From positions 1 through 64,000 of the forward strand of contig JAJPEN010000037.1 in the NCBI GenBank assembly GCA_021166835.1: a stretch of 64,000 nucleotides of DNA. Reading direction: 5' to 3'. The stretch comes from Burkholderiaceae bacterium. Lineage in GTDB: Bacteria; Pseudomonadota; Gammaproteobacteria; Burkholderiales; Burkholderiaceae. A model generated the notes under the pieces. That model was not told where the DNA came from, made no database searches, and was given only the letters and a program-made list of their open reading frames with translations. Below, piece after piece: positions 6,264 through 18,782 of this stretch (positions within the stretch are counted from its first letter, which is position 1; the number at the start of each line of letters is the position of its first letter). Made by a program: the position numbers and the translations under genes.

Positions 6264-6960
6264 GAATGCCATTATCGTCGAGCATCTGGGCAAGCGCGTG
6301 CGCGACGCGGACGGTTGGCTCACGATCCTCGACGACCTGTCGTTCACCGTGGCCGCGGGCGAGACGGTGGCGATCACCGGCGCTTCGGGCTCGGGCAAGT
6401 CGACGCTGCTGGGCCTGCTCGCCGGCCTCGACCTGCCCAGCGAAGGCTCGGTCACGGTGTTCGACCAATCGCTGTTCGCGCTCGACGAGGACGGCCGCGC
6501 GGCGTGGCGCGCACGTCACCTCGGCTTCGTGTTCCAGTCCTTCCAGTTGCTGCCGCAGATGACGGCGCTCGAGAACGTCATGCTCCCGCTCGAGCTGGCC
6601 GGCGAGCGAGGTGCGGCGGCGCGCGCCCGCGAGCTGCTCGAACGCGTCGGCCTGGGCGACCGGCTCGGGCACTATCCGAAGACGCTGTCCGGCGGCGAGC
6701 AGCAGCGCGTGGCGCTGGCGCGCGCCTTCGCGCCCGACCCGAAGCTGCTGTTCGCCGACGAGCCCACCGGCAGCCTCGATGCAGCGACCGGCGCGCGCGT
6801 GATCGACCTGCTGTTCGAGCTGAACCGGGAAGCCGGCGCGACGCTGCTGCTCGTCACGCACGATCCGGAGCTGGCGGCGCGCTGCGCGCGCCGACTCATG
6901 TTGCAGGCGGGCCGGCTCGTCGAGCGTCCCGATCGGCCAGCGCTTTCCGTATCCGCCTGA
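6262..6960 (+). CDS. ybbA: YbbA/LolD-like ABC transporter ATP-binding protein
   Basis: A 232-residue ATPase. The Walker A is GASGSGKST (40-48), Q-loop [10 protein letters not shown], signature [14 protein letters not shown], Walker [13 protein letters not shown] and H-loop VTHD. It belongs to the MacB/LolD/YbbA group, which normally pairs with a four-helix FtsX-like permease. The usual partner ybbP does not follow; the next gene, pgi, is convergent and overlaps the 3' end by 65 bases. So this is either an orphan ATPase or its permease is elsewhere. It is divergent from tesA with no space between starts. Confidence 0.85.
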   Translation: MNAIIVEHLGKRVRDADGWLTILDDLSFTVAAGETVAITGASGSGKSTLLGLLAGLDLPSEGSVTVFDQSLFALDEDGRAAWRARHLGFVFQSFQLLPQMTALENVMLPLELAGERGAAARARELLERVGLGDRLGHYPKTLSGGEQQRVALARAFAPDPKLLFADEPTGSLDAATGARVIDLLFELNREAGATLLLVTHDPELAARCARRLMLQAGRLVERPDRPALSVSA

Positions 6961-8596
6961 TCAGCGGCTGTACCGTGGCGGGCGGCGGGACGGCGGCGCC
7001 GTCTGCGGGCGTGCGCTGCGCAGGCTGGGGTTCGTTCTGGGGTTCGTTCGCGCCGTCGTCGAGCATCGGCTCGATGTCGGAAGCGAGCACCTTCCCCAGC
7101 TCCACGCCCCACTGGTCGAAGGAATCGATCTCCCACAGCCAGCCGAGCGAGGCGGTCTTGTGCTCGTAGAGCGCGATCAGCGCACCGAAGCTGCGCGCAT
7201 CGAGCCTTTCGAGCAGCAGCACCGACGACGGCCGGTTGCCCGGCGTGCTGCGATGCTTCGCGAGCAGCGGATCGGCGTCGTCGGACTGGCGCCCGCAGGC
7301 GAGCGCCTCGACCTGCGCGAGCGCGTTCGCGAGCAGCGCGCGTCCGCGATGCTCGTCGTCGGCCGCCCCCGGCACGATGACGATGAAATCGACCGGATGC
7401 ACGCTCGTTCCCTGGTGCAGCGCCTGGAAGAACGAGTGCTGGGCGTCGGTGCCGGTAGAGCCCCAGATTGCCGGCACCGTTTCCCACGGCACCGGCTTGC
7501 CGTCGCGGCCGATGCGCTTGCCGTTGCTCTCCATCTGCAGCTGCTGCAGATAGGCGACCAGGCTGCGCAGCGCGTCGCTGTAGGGGACGACGACTTCGGT
7601 GCCGCCGTCCAGCACGAGGCGGTTCCACAACGAGACGAGCGCCATCAGCACCGGTGCGTTGCGCTCGAGCGGCGCTTCGCGGAAATGCCGATCCATCGCG
7701 TGCGCGCCGTCGAGCATCGCGCGGAACTTCGACGCGCCGATCGACAGCGCGATCGGCAGTCCGATCGCCGACCACAGCGAGTAACGTCCGCCGACCCAGT
7801 CCCACATCGGAAAGAGCGCATCGGGCGCCAGGCCGAAACCGGCGGCGGCTTCGACGTTCGACGTGACGGCGACGAAGTGGCGCTGCAGCGCCTCGCCCTC
7901 GATGCCGGCGCCGGCGAACCAGCGGCGCAGCGCCTGCGCGTTGCGCGCCGTCTCGGTCGTGTGCCACGACTTGGACGCGACGATCGCCAGCGTCGCGCGC
8001 GGGTCGAGTCCGGCGGTCGCCCGCGCGAAGGAATCCGGGTCGACGTTCGACAGGAAGCGCAGCTGCGGGCCGTCGGCCTCGTGCGCGAGCGCCTCGCAGG
8101 CGAGTTGCGGCCCGAGATGCGAGCCGCCGATGCCGACGTGGACGACCGACGCGATGCGTTCGCCGCCGGAGGCCCGCCGGCGGCCGTCGCGCACGGCTTC
8201 GGCGAAGTCGAACATCCGCTCGAGAGTGCGCGCGACCTCGGAGGCGATCGGATCGCTCGCGCCGCCTGCGCCTTGCGGACGCCGCAATGCCACGTGCAAG
8301 GCCGGCCTTCGTTCGGTGAAGTTGACCGCCGCGCCGTCGAACATCGCGTTGCGCTGCCCTTCGAGGTCGACGGCGCGCGCCAGCGCGAGCAGCGCATCCA
8401 GCGCCGGCAGCGGCAATCGGTGCCGCGTGAAGTCGGCGTGGATGCCGGCCGCATCGACCGCGAGCCTGTCCTGCCGTTGCGGTTCTTCGCGCAGCAGGCG
8501 GACGATGGAAGCATCGCGCAGGGCGTCGGCCAGCCGGTGCACCTCGGCGCGCGCGTCCCGCTTCTCGCTCTCCTTCGCGGCGTCTTTCGAAGTCAT
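6896..8596 (-). CDS. pgi: Glucose-6-phosphate isomerase
   Basis: A 566-residue enzyme that interconverts glucose-6-phosphate and fructose-6-phosphate. Both family signatures are present: DWVGGRYSLWSAIG and LWEIDSFDQWGVELGK. The sugar-phosphate site includes VHVGIGGSHLGPQL and SKSWHTTET. The last 50 residues or so (from ANEPQNEPQPAQRTPAD) are a low-complexity extension beyond the usual C-terminus and run antisense into ybbA. The start overlaps the nnr stop (ATGA), which indicates coupled translation. Confidence 0.95.
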   Translation of the reverse strand: MTSKDAAKESEKRDARAEVHRLADALRDASIVRLLREEPQRQDRLAVDAAGIHADFTRHRLPLPALDALLALARAVDLEGQRNAMFDGAAVNFTERRPALHVALRRPQGAGGASDPIASEVARTLERMFDFAEAVRDGRRRASGGERIASVVHVGIGGSHLGPQLACEALAHEADGPQLRFLSNVDPDSFARATAGLDPRATLAIVASKSWHTTETARNAQALRRWFAGAGIEGEALQRHFVAVTSNVEAAAGFGLAPDALFPMWDWVGGRYSLWSAIGLPIALSIGASKFRAMLDGAHAMDRHFREAPLERNAPVLMALVSLWNRLVLDGGTEVVVPYSDALRSLVAYLQQLQMESNGKRIGRDGKPVPWETVPAIWGSTGTDAQHSFFQALHQGTSVHPVDFIVIVPGAADDEHRGRALLANALAQVEALACGRQSDDADPLLAKHRSTPGNRPSSVLLLERLDARSFGALIALYEHKTASLGWLWEIDSFDQWGVELGKVLASDIEPMLDDGANEPQNEPQPAQRTPADGAAVPPPATVQPLIRRIRKALADRDARRAGPPAT

Positions 8597-10215
8597 CCGA
8601 AACCCTCCGCGGAGCGAAGGCCGGCGGCCACGCTCCGTATCCATTCGTGCAACTCGGCCGCGCTCAGCCCGTCCTCGGTGCGATGCTCGCGCGCCCAGGC
8701 CCGGCCTGCCTCGCCGTGCAGCCACGCGCCCAGGCAGGCGGCGCGCTCGGCGTCCAGGCCGCGCGCGAGCAGGGCCGCGCAGGCGCCGGCGAGCACGTCG
8801 CCGGTGCCGGCGCTGGACAGCGCCGGGGAGCCGGCGTCGACGATCGACCAGCGGCCCGCGGGCGTCGCGACGACGCTGCCTGCTCCCTTCAGCAACGCGA
8901 CGCAGCGCAGCTTCGCGGCGAGCGCGCAGGCGGCGCCGATGCGGTCGGACTGGATGCGGGGCACGTCGACCCGCAGCAAACGGGCTGCCTCCAGGGGATG
9001 AGGGGTCACGATGCAGCGGAAGGCTTCGCCGGGCGCGTCCGGCGACTTCGCGTTCGCTTCGAGGGGCTCGCCGTTCGCAGCGGATGCCGTGCCGCGCCCG
9101 GCGAGCGCGTCGGCGAGCGCCTCGTCGGCGGCGATCGCATTCAGCGCATCGGCGTCGACGACGAGCGCGCGGGCCTCGGCGATCGCGCGACGCACGGCCG
9201 CTCGCGCATCGGCCGAGTCGCCCAGCCCGCAGCCGATCGCGACCGAATCGAAGCGCCCGAAGCCGACATCGGAGGCCGCGCTCATCCATTGCGGCTGCCC
9301 GGCGTCGAAGAGAGAGCCCTGCGGCGTCCCGACGTAGATGCGGCCGACGCCGATCGCCTGCGCGCCGCGCGCCGCCAGCAGCACGGCACCGTGCATACCC
9401 GGTGCGCCGCCGTAGCAGAGCACCGAGCCGAAGCTGCCCTTGCTGGTGTCGCTGGCACGCCGCGCAAGCGCCGCGGCGCGCGCCTGCTCGCGATCGAAGA
9501 GCCGGCCGCGATCGACAGGCGGGACGCCGTCCAGCGCCGCCTGTCGCTGCGTGACGTCGATGCCGAGGTCTGCAACGCGCACTTCGCCGGCGTGATCGAG
9601 CGCCGCTCCGGTGCGCAGCCCGGGCTTGTCGGCGATCATCGTCACGGTGACCGACGCGCGCACCGCGCTCGACCCGAGCCGGGCGCCGGTGTCGGCATCG
9701 ATGCCGCTCGGCACGTCGACGGCGACCACCGGCCACCGGCGTTGCGCGATGCGCTCGCAGAGCGCGGCGATGTCGGCTGCGAGCGGGCGCTGCAGTCCGA
9801 TGCCGAACAGCCCGTCGATGACGATCGGCGGGAGCGGGGCGGCGGGGCGCCCTGGTGCGGGCGACAGCAGTTCCTCCCAGGCGGCGGCTCCTTCGATCGG
9901 GAAGCCCCGGCTGCGCGCCAGCCGCCAGATCTCGCCGGCGTCGCCGCCCGGCGTTCGCTGCGCATCGAGCGCTATCGCGCGCGCGGCGAAGCCGAATTCG
10001 CGCAATCGCATCGCCGCCAGCAACGCGTCTCCGCCATTGTTGCCGGGACCGACCCAAGCGACGATCGGGCGGCGAGCCTCGAGCGAGCGCGCCAGCGACG
10101 CCGTCGCATCGACCACGGCATCGGCCGCACGCGACATCAGCGTTCCCGCAGGAAGCGATGCCATCGCCGCGGCCTCGATGCGGCGGATCGCCGCGCTGCG
10201 CAGCAGCTCGCTCAT
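8593..10215 (-). CDS. nnr: Bifunctional NAD(P)H-hydrate epimerase / ADP-dependent dehydratase
   Basis: A 540-residue repair enzyme that epimerises and dehydrates damaged NAD(P)H hydrates. The N-terminal YjeF-N epimerase half has WVGPGNNGGDALLAAMRL and VAVDVPSGIDADTG. The C-terminal ribokinase-like half has SKGSFGSVLCYGGAPGM, CIVTPHPLEAARLL, VALLKGAGSVV and SSAGTGDVLAGACA. A Gly/Ala-rich insert (around GRGTASAANGEPLEANAKS) sits inside the C-terminal domain. ATG 10215 gives the standard N-terminus. It precedes pgi with a 4-base overlap and follows the TRAP permease gene by 25 bases. Confidence 0.93.
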   Translation of the reverse strand: MSELLRSAAIRRIEAAAMASLPAGTLMSRAADAVVDATASLARSLEARRPIVAWVGPGNNGGDALLAAMRLREFGFAARAIALDAQRTPGGDAGEIWRLARSRGFPIEGAAAWEELLSPAPGRPAAPLPPIVIDGLFGIGLQRPLAADIAALCERIAQRRWPVVAVDVPSGIDADTGARLGSSAVRASVTVTMIADKPGLRTGAALDHAGEVRVADLGIDVTQRQAALDGVPPVDRGRLFDREQARAAALARRASDTSKGSFGSVLCYGGAPGMHGAVLLAARGAQAIGVGRIYVGTPQGSLFDAGQPQWMSAASDVGFGRFDSVAIGCGLGDSADARAAVRRAIAEARALVVDADALNAIAADEALADALAGRGTASAANGEPLEANAKSPDAPGEAFRCIVTPHPLEAARLLRVDVPRIQSDRIGAACALAAKLRCVALLKGAGSVVATPAGRWSIVDAGSPALSSAGTGDVLAGACAALLARGLDAERAACLGAWLHGEAGRAWAREHRTEDGLSAAELHEWIRSVAAGLRSAEGFG

Positions 10216-10240
10216 GGCCCGTCTCCGACGATCGATCTTT

Positions 10241-11548
10241 CTACGCAACGCCCCTCATCTGGGCCGGCAGCCACGACACCAGGAAGGGGAAGGCGTAGAT
10301 CAGCAGCACGGCGATCACCATCAGCACGAACATGGGCAGCGCCTGTCGCGCGATCCACGTCAGCTCCCGGCCGGTCATCCCCTGCAGCACGAAGAGGTTG
10401 AAGCCCACCGGCGGCGTGATCTGCGCCATCTCGACGACGATCACGATGAAGACGCCGAACCACAGCAGGTCGATGCCGGCTGCGCTCACCGTCGGCAGGA
10501 TCACACCCATCGTCAGCACGACCATCGAGATGCCGTCGAGGAAGCAGCCGAGCACGATGTAGAAGGCGGCGAGCGCGACGATCAGCTGGAATTTCGACAG
10601 GCCCAGCGTAGCGATCCATTCGGCCAGGTGCCTCGGCAGTCCGATGTAGCCCATCGCGAGCGTGAGGAAGGCTGCGCCGGCGAGGATCAGCGCGATCATG
10701 CAATACAGGCGCGTGGCGCCGAACAGCGAGTCGACAAAAGTGCGCCAGTCGAGTGCGCCCTGCGCGGCCGACAGCAGCAGCGCGCCGACCACGCCGAGCG
10801 CCGCCGCTTCGGTGGCGGTGGCGATGCCGCTGTAGATCGCGCCGAGCACGGCGACGATCAGCAGGGCGACCGGGATCAGGTGACGCGCGCTCCACAGCTT
10901 CTCGCGAAAGCTCAGCGACATGTCGGCCGAGGGCACGCGCGCCGGGTTCAGCAGCGCCCAGACGACGATGTAGCCCATGAAGAGCGCCGCGAGCAGGATG
11001 CCCGGCACGATCCCGGCGACGAAGAGCTTCGCGATCGAGACATCGGCGGTGACGCCGTAGACGATCATGATGATCGACGGCGGGATCAGCAGGCCGAGCG
11101 TCCCGGCGCCGGCGAGCGTGCCGACGACGATGCCGTCGGGATAGCCGCGCCGGCCCAGTTCGGGCAGCGTCATCTTGCCGATCGTGGCGCAGGTGGCGGC
11201 CGACGAGCCCGACACCGCGGCGAAGATCGCGCAGCCGATGATGTTCGTGTGCAGCAGGCGGCCCGGCAGGCGGTTCATCCACGGCGCGAGTCCGTGGAAC
11301 ATGTCGGCCGACAGCCGCGTGCGGAACAGGATCTCGCCCATCCAGACGAAGAGCGGCAATGCGGTGAGCGTCCAGCTCGACGCGGTGCCCCAGATCGTGA
11401 TCGCCATCGCGTCGCCCGCCGAGCGCGACGAGAAGATCTCCATGCCGATCCAGGCGACGCCGGCCAGCGCCAGCCCGATCCACAGGCCCGAGCCGAGCAG
11501 CACGAACAGCGCGACGATGAGCAGGGCGGTGATCGTGAGGTCGCTCAT
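10241..11548 (-). CDS. dctM: TRAP transporter large permease (DctM)
   Basis: A 435-residue protein with about twelve hydrophobic segments, the DctM size. Diagnostic stretches are AAVSGSSAATCATIGKMTLP, LLIPPSIIMIVYGVTADVSI and EMAQITPPVGFNLFVLQGM. It forms the sodium-driven translocation channel of a DctPQM TRAP system in the inner membrane. The small permease and the receptor genes lie immediately upstream (52 and 31 bases between successive genes). The substrate is not known. The divergent fused oxoprolinase suggests a cyclic amide or a related carboxylate. Confidence 0.93.
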   Translation of the reverse strand: MSDLTITALLIVALFVLLGSGLWIGLALAGVAWIGMEIFSSRSAGDAMAITIWGTASSWTLTALPLFVWMGEILFRTRLSADMFHGLAPWMNRLPGRLLHTNIIGCAIFAAVSGSSAATCATIGKMTLPELGRRGYPDGIVVGTLAGAGTLGLLIPPSIIMIVYGVTADVSIAKLFVAGIVPGILLAALFMGYIVVWALLNPARVPSADMSLSFREKLWSARHLIPVALLIVAVLGAIYSGIATATEAAALGVVGALLLSAAQGALDWRTFVDSLFGATRLYCMIALILAGAAFLTLAMGYIGLPRHLAEWIATLGLSKFQLIVALAAFYIVLGCFLDGISMVVLTMGVILPTVSAAGIDLLWFGVFIVIVVEMAQITPPVGFNLFVLQGMTGRELTWIARQALPMFVLMVIAVLLIYAFPFLVSWLPAQMRGVA

Positions 11549-11600
11549 CGCTTCTCGGGTCGGGGGTCGGGAAATGCGGCGCGCAGCGTCGGCGCGCGCC

Positions 11601-12113
11601 TTACTCGTTGCGCAGCGGTTCGGCGTCGGCCGCTTCGTGCCGGCGCTGCCCGCGCAGTTCGAGCGCCAGCTGGTCGGCGAAGGCGGCGACGAAGACGATC
11701 GTGCCGAAGGCCATCGCCAGTTGCGGAATCCACAGCGGCGTGGCATCGCTCGCCGTCGAGATGTCGTTGAAGACGTACGACTGCCACGCGAGGCGCACGC
11801 TGTAGAACGCGAACAGCGCGGCCAGCAGCAGCGCAAGCAGCAGCGAGACGATCTCGAGCGCGCGGCGCAGCCTCGATCCGGCCAGCGTGAGCACGAGCGT
11901 GACGCGGATGTGCTCGTTGCGCACCAGCGTGTGGGCGAGCGCGAGGAAGCCCGCCGCGGCCATCAGGTAGCCGGCGTAGGCGTCGGTTCCGGGCACGTAG
12001 AAACCGAACTGGCGACCGGCGATCGACAGCAGCACCATGACGAGCAGGCCGATCATCGACACCGCCGCGAGCCATGCGGCGGCGTCGTAGAGCCGATCGA
12101 GCGCTGCGCGCAT
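11601..12113 (-). CDS. dctQ: TRAP transporter small permease (DctQ)
   Basis: A 170-residue protein with four hydrophobic segments. The DctQ pattern VLLSIAGRQFGFYVPGTDAY and LAHTLVRNEHIRVTL sits between helices 1-3 (the R-NEHIRV loop is typical). It bridges the periplasmic receptor and DctM. The C-terminal tail is charged (LRGQRRHEAADAEPLRNE). It lies between dctP and dctM in the same orientation, as expected for a complete TRAP operon. Confidence 0.92.
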   Translation of the reverse strand: MRAALDRLYDAAAWLAAVSMIGLLVMVLLSIAGRQFGFYVPGTDAYAGYLMAAAGFLALAHTLVRNEHIRVTLVLTLAGSRLRRALEIVSLLLALLLAALFAFYSVRLAWQSYVFNDISTASDATPLWIPQLAMAFGTIVFVAAFADQLALELRGQRRHEAADAEPLRNE

Positions 12114-12144
12114 GGTCCCGGTGTGCGTCGTCGTCGCCCGCGCG

Positions 12145-13116
12145 TCACATCTTCCGGTACGCGTCGAGGATCGCCTTGCCGTCGGGGCCGGCCTGCTTCA
12201 CCCAATCGGCGACGAGCGCGTCTCCGACCTTCTCGAACTCGCTCGTCATCTTCGGCGTCGGCGGCAGCACCTGCATGCCGTTCTTCTTCAGCTGGTCGAG
12301 ATACCAGGCGGTCTTCTCCTCGGAGCTCTTCCAGCCGCGCGTCTCGGCATCGGCCGCCGCCTTCAGCAGCGCTTCCTGCACCGGCTTGTCGAGCTTGTCG
12401 AAGGCCGACTGGTTGACGATGACCGCGTTCTTCGGCAGCCAGGCCTGCGTGTCGTAGAAATACTTGATGTGCTCGTAGGCCTTCGTGTCGTAGCCGGTGG
12501 AGCCGGAAGTGATGAACGCCTCGACGCCGCCGCTGGCCATCGCCTGCGACAGCTCGGCGGCCTGGATCGTCACCGGCTGCGCACCGAACATCTCGGCGAT
12601 CTTCGCGGTGGCTGCGTTGTACGAGCGGAACTTCATCCCCTTCAGGTCGCTCGCCGACTGCAGCGGCTTCGTCGAGTACAGGCCCTGCGGCGGCCAGGCC
12701 ACCGTGTACAGGAGCTTCATTCCCTGCGCGGCGAGCAGCTTGTCGAGCGCCGGCCGCGCCGCACGGTCGAGCTTGCGCGCCGCGTCGTAGCTGGTGGCGA
12801 GGAAGGGCAGCACGTCGATGCCGTACAGCGGGTTCTCGTTCGAGAAGTTCGAGATCAGGATTTCGCCGATCTGCGCCTGGTTCGTCTGCACGGCGCGCTT
12901 GATCTCGGGCGCCTTGAACAGCGATGCGTTCGCGTGCACGGTGATCTTCAGCTTGCCGCCGGTGGCCTTGTCCACGTCGGCGACGAACTGCATCAGGTTC
13001 TCGGTGTGGAAGTTGCTCGCCGGATACGCGGCCGGCAGATCCCACTTCGTCTGCGCGGGCACGGCCGAGGATGCGATGCCCAGCGCGACGGCGGACAGGA
13101 CGGGTACGACTTTCAT
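12145..13116 (-). CDS. dctP: TRAP transporter periplasmic receptor (DctP)
   Basis: A 323-residue binding protein. The start ATG 13116 follows GGAGGCGTC, and a short signal peptide (MKVVPVLSAVALGIASSAVP) is cleaved before QTKWDLP. The family core is visible in FRSYNAATAKIAEMFGAQPV, with the conserved Arg that binds a substrate carboxylate, and in VEAFITSGSTGYDTKAYE. It delivers a carboxylate-bearing ligand to DctQM. The gene is divergent from the regulator at 13259, and the shared promoter carries an inverted repeat. Confidence 0.93.
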   Translation of the reverse strand: MKVVPVLSAVALGIASSAVPAQTKWDLPAAYPASNFHTENLMQFVADVDKATGGKLKITVHANASLFKAPEIKRAVQTNQAQIGEILISNFSNENPLYGIDVLPFLATSYDAARKLDRAARPALDKLLAAQGMKLLYTVAWPPQGLYSTKPLQSASDLKGMKFRSYNAATAKIAEMFGAQPVTIQAAELSQAMASGGVEAFITSGSTGYDTKAYEHIKYFYDTQAWLPKNAVIVNQSAFDKLDKPVQEALLKAAADAETRGWKSSEEKTAWYLDQLKKNGMQVLPPTPKMTSEFEKVGDALVADWVKQAGPDGKAILDAYRKM

Positions 13117-13225
13117 GACGCCTCCGGTTCGGTTCTTTTCTGCGGCGGATCTTCGCACGCGCCGCCGGCCCGCGGTGCGCCCGCTTCGGGCGGCTCGCGA
13201 AGCTTAGGAAGTTGTGCGATAAATT

Positions 13226-13242
13226 GTCAACGTAACGTTCAC
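13226..13242. promoter_or_regulatory. Inverted-repeat operator candidate between dctP and the regulator gene
   Basis: The half-sites GTCAACGT (13226-13233) and ACGTTCAC (13235-13242) flank a central A and match as an inverted repeat with one mismatch. The site lies in the only AT-richer stretch of the divergent region, 17 bases before the regulator ATG. The likely ligand is the neighbouring winged-helix regulator, which would then control both the TRAP operon and its own oxoprolinase operon. This is inferred from position and symmetry. Confidence 0.5.
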
Positions 13243-13258
13243 GATTCGGAGATGTTGC

Positions 13259-13858
13259 ATGGCAGCAGCACGGGGCGCGCGCGCGCCACTGCGCATCCTG
13301 TCGTCGGCGCACCTGGCCGAAGGCGACTGGGGCGAATTGTCGGAGTTCGAGTTCGGCCTGATCGTCGCCGCGCACGCCTTCGATCGCTGGGCGGTGCGCT
13401 GCATGGGGGCCGCCGGCATGCCCGATCTCACGATCACCGACGTTCTGGTGCTGCATCACGTGCACCATCGGGGCAAGGGCAAGAAGCTCGCCGACATCTG
13501 CTTCACGCTGAACTACGAGGATTCGCACGTCGTGGCCTATGCGCTGCGAAAGCTCGCGGGGCTGGGGCTGGTGCGCGGCGAGAAGGTCGGCAAGGAGGTC
13601 TTCCATTCGACCACGCCGGCCGGCGCCGCGCTCGTCGTCCGCTATCGCGAGGTGCGCGAGCGCTGCCTGATCGCCTCGGTTCCCGATCGGCTCAATGCCG
13701 ATCCGGCGTCGTCTCCGGCGGAACCAACGGGGGGCGACGCACGCGGGGCGCGCGATGCCCGCGAGGACGGGCGCGCGGAACTCGCGAAGCTGGCGCGCGC
13801 CTTGCGCACCCTTTCCGGTTTGTACGACCAGGCCGCGCGCGCGGCCGCATCGTTGTGA
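13259..13858 (+). CDS. Winged-helix (MarR-like) transcriptional regulator
   Basis: A 199-residue DNA-binding protein. The segment [20 protein letters not shown] followed by [30 protein letters not shown] is a winged helix of the MarR superfamily, with the helix-turn-helix around residues 75-105 and the wing [18 protein letters not shown]. The C-terminal third is a low-complexity linker then a helix. It sits 7 bases upstream of the oxoprolinase and is divergent from the TRAP genes, so it is the probable local regulator of both. The effector may be the transported compound. Confidence 0.8.
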   Translation: MAAARGARAPLRILSSAHLAEGDWGELSEFEFGLIVAAHAFDRWAVRCMGAAGMPDLTITDVLVLHHVHHRGKGKKLADICFTLNYEDSHVVAYALRKLAGLGLVRGEKVGKEVFHSTTPAGAALVVRYREVRERCLIASVPDRLNADPASSPAEPTGGDARGARDAREDGRAELAKLARALRTLSGLYDQAARAAASL

Positions 13859-13865
13859 GGCCGCG

Positions 13866-17573
<3,708 letters not shown>

Positions 17574-17577
17574 GGCG

Positions 17578-17599
17578 CGCGGGTTTCGGGAAACCCGCG
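17578..17599. terminator. Hairpin after the oxoprolinase gene
   Basis: A perfect 9-bp stem CGCGGGTTT (17578-17586) with AAACCCGCG (17591-17599) and a CGGG loop starts 4 bases after the oxoprolinase stop. There is no long T run after it, so it may be a weak terminator or an mRNA-stabilising hairpin. It also lies downstream of the convergent PLP-lyase gene. Confidence 0.5.
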
Positions 17600-17668
17600 A
17601 GAGAGCGCCGCCGTGAGGCGCAGCGCCATCGCCGGCATAGGGCTCGCTGCGGAGCAAAAGGTCGCGAC

Positions 17669-18769
17669 TCAGTCCGTGCATGCCCCCGCGACCGGCACCG
17701 CCCAAGGCAGAGTCCGCCCCTCTTCCGCGCACGCGCGCACCGCCTCGAGCGCCGGATGCAAATCGATGCCGCGGGCAGCGAGCCAGTGGTCGTCGTAGTA
17801 GCTCTGCAGATACCGCTCGCCGCTGTCGCACAGGATCGTCACGATCGAGCCGCGCTCGCCCGCGCGGTGCATCCGGTGCGCGAGGTGCAGCGCGCCGACG
17901 AAGTTCGTGCCTGTCGAGCCGCCGCAGCGGCGGCCGAGCACGCGATGCAGGTAGCGGATCGCGGCGAGCGACGCGATGTCGGGGATCTTCAGCATGCCGT
18001 CGATGGCGCCGGGCAGGAACGAGCGCTCGACGCGCGGGCGGCCGATGCCTTCGATCAGCGAGCCCGAGTCGATCTGCAGCGTGATGTCGCCGCTCGCATA
18101 GGCATCGAAGAAGACCGAGTTGTCGGGATCAGCCGCGCAGACGCGTGTGTCGAAGCAGCGGTAGCGTACGAACCGGCCGATGGTCGCGGCCGTGCCGCCG
18201 GTGCCGCAGCTGCAGACGATCCAGCGCGGGACGGGGTGCGGCTCCTGCGCCATCTGCGCGAAGATCGACTCGGCGATGTTGTTGTTGCTGCGCCAGTCGG
18301 TCGCGCGCTCGGCATAGGTGAACTGATCCATGTAGTGGCCGCCCAGTTGGCGCGCGAGCCGCTCGGCTTCGGCATAGACGGCGCCGGGGTGCTTCACCAT
18401 GTGGCAGCGCCCGCCGTAGAACTGGATCGCGGCGATCTTCTCCGGCGACGTCGTCTCGGGCACTATGGCGATGAAGGGCAGCCCGAGCAATTGCGCGAAG
18501 TAGGCCTCGGAGACCGCCGTCGAGCCCGACGACGCCTCGATCACCGTGCTGTCCTCATGCAACCAGCCGTTGCACAGCGCGTACAGGAACAGCGAGCGCG
18601 CGAGCCGGTGCTTCAGGCTGCCGGTCGGATGGCTCGACTCGTCCTTCAGGTACAACTCGACACCCGGCGTCGCGGGCAACGGGACCGGGATCAGGTGCGT
18701 GTCCGCTGAACGGTTGAAGTCGGCTTCGATCTTGCGGACGGCCCGCGCTTCCCATCTTCTCGCCTGCAT
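17669..18769 (-). CDS. PLP-dependent cysteine-synthase-family protein (Cds1-like)
   Basis: A 366-residue fold-type II PLP enzyme. [20 protein letters not shown] carries the PLP lysine (Lys53); [20 protein letters not shown] is the substrate loop, and [14 protein letters not shown] binds the phosphate. The [20 protein letters not shown] signature is that of Cds1-type L-cysteine desulfhydrases rather than biosynthetic CysK/CysM, which have NPxxSxKDR. It is the last gene of the minus-strand run; ATG 18769 follows GGAAAG and lies 13 bases after the FAD-enzyme stop. Whether it acts on cysteine or on another beta-substituted amino acid linked to the catabolic island is open. Confidence 0.8.
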   Translation of the reverse strand: MQARRWEARAVRKIEADFNRSADTHLIPVPLPATPGVELYLKDESSHPTGSLKHRLARSLFLYALCNGWLHEDSTVIEASSGSTAVSEAYFAQLLGLPFIAIVPETTSPEKIAAIQFYGGRCHMVKHPGAVYAEAERLARQLGGHYMDQFTYAERATDWRSNNNIAESIFAQMAQEPHPVPRWIVCSCGTGGTAATIGRFVRYRCFDTRVCAADPDNSVFFDAYASGDITLQIDSGSLIEGIGRPRVERSFLPGAIDGMLKIPDIASLAAIRYLHRVLGRRCGGSTGTNFVGALHLAHRMHRAGERGSIVTILCDSGERYLQSYYDDHWLAARGIDLHPALEAVRACAEEGRTLPWAVPVAGACTD

Positions 18770-18782
18770 GCCGCTTTCCGGC

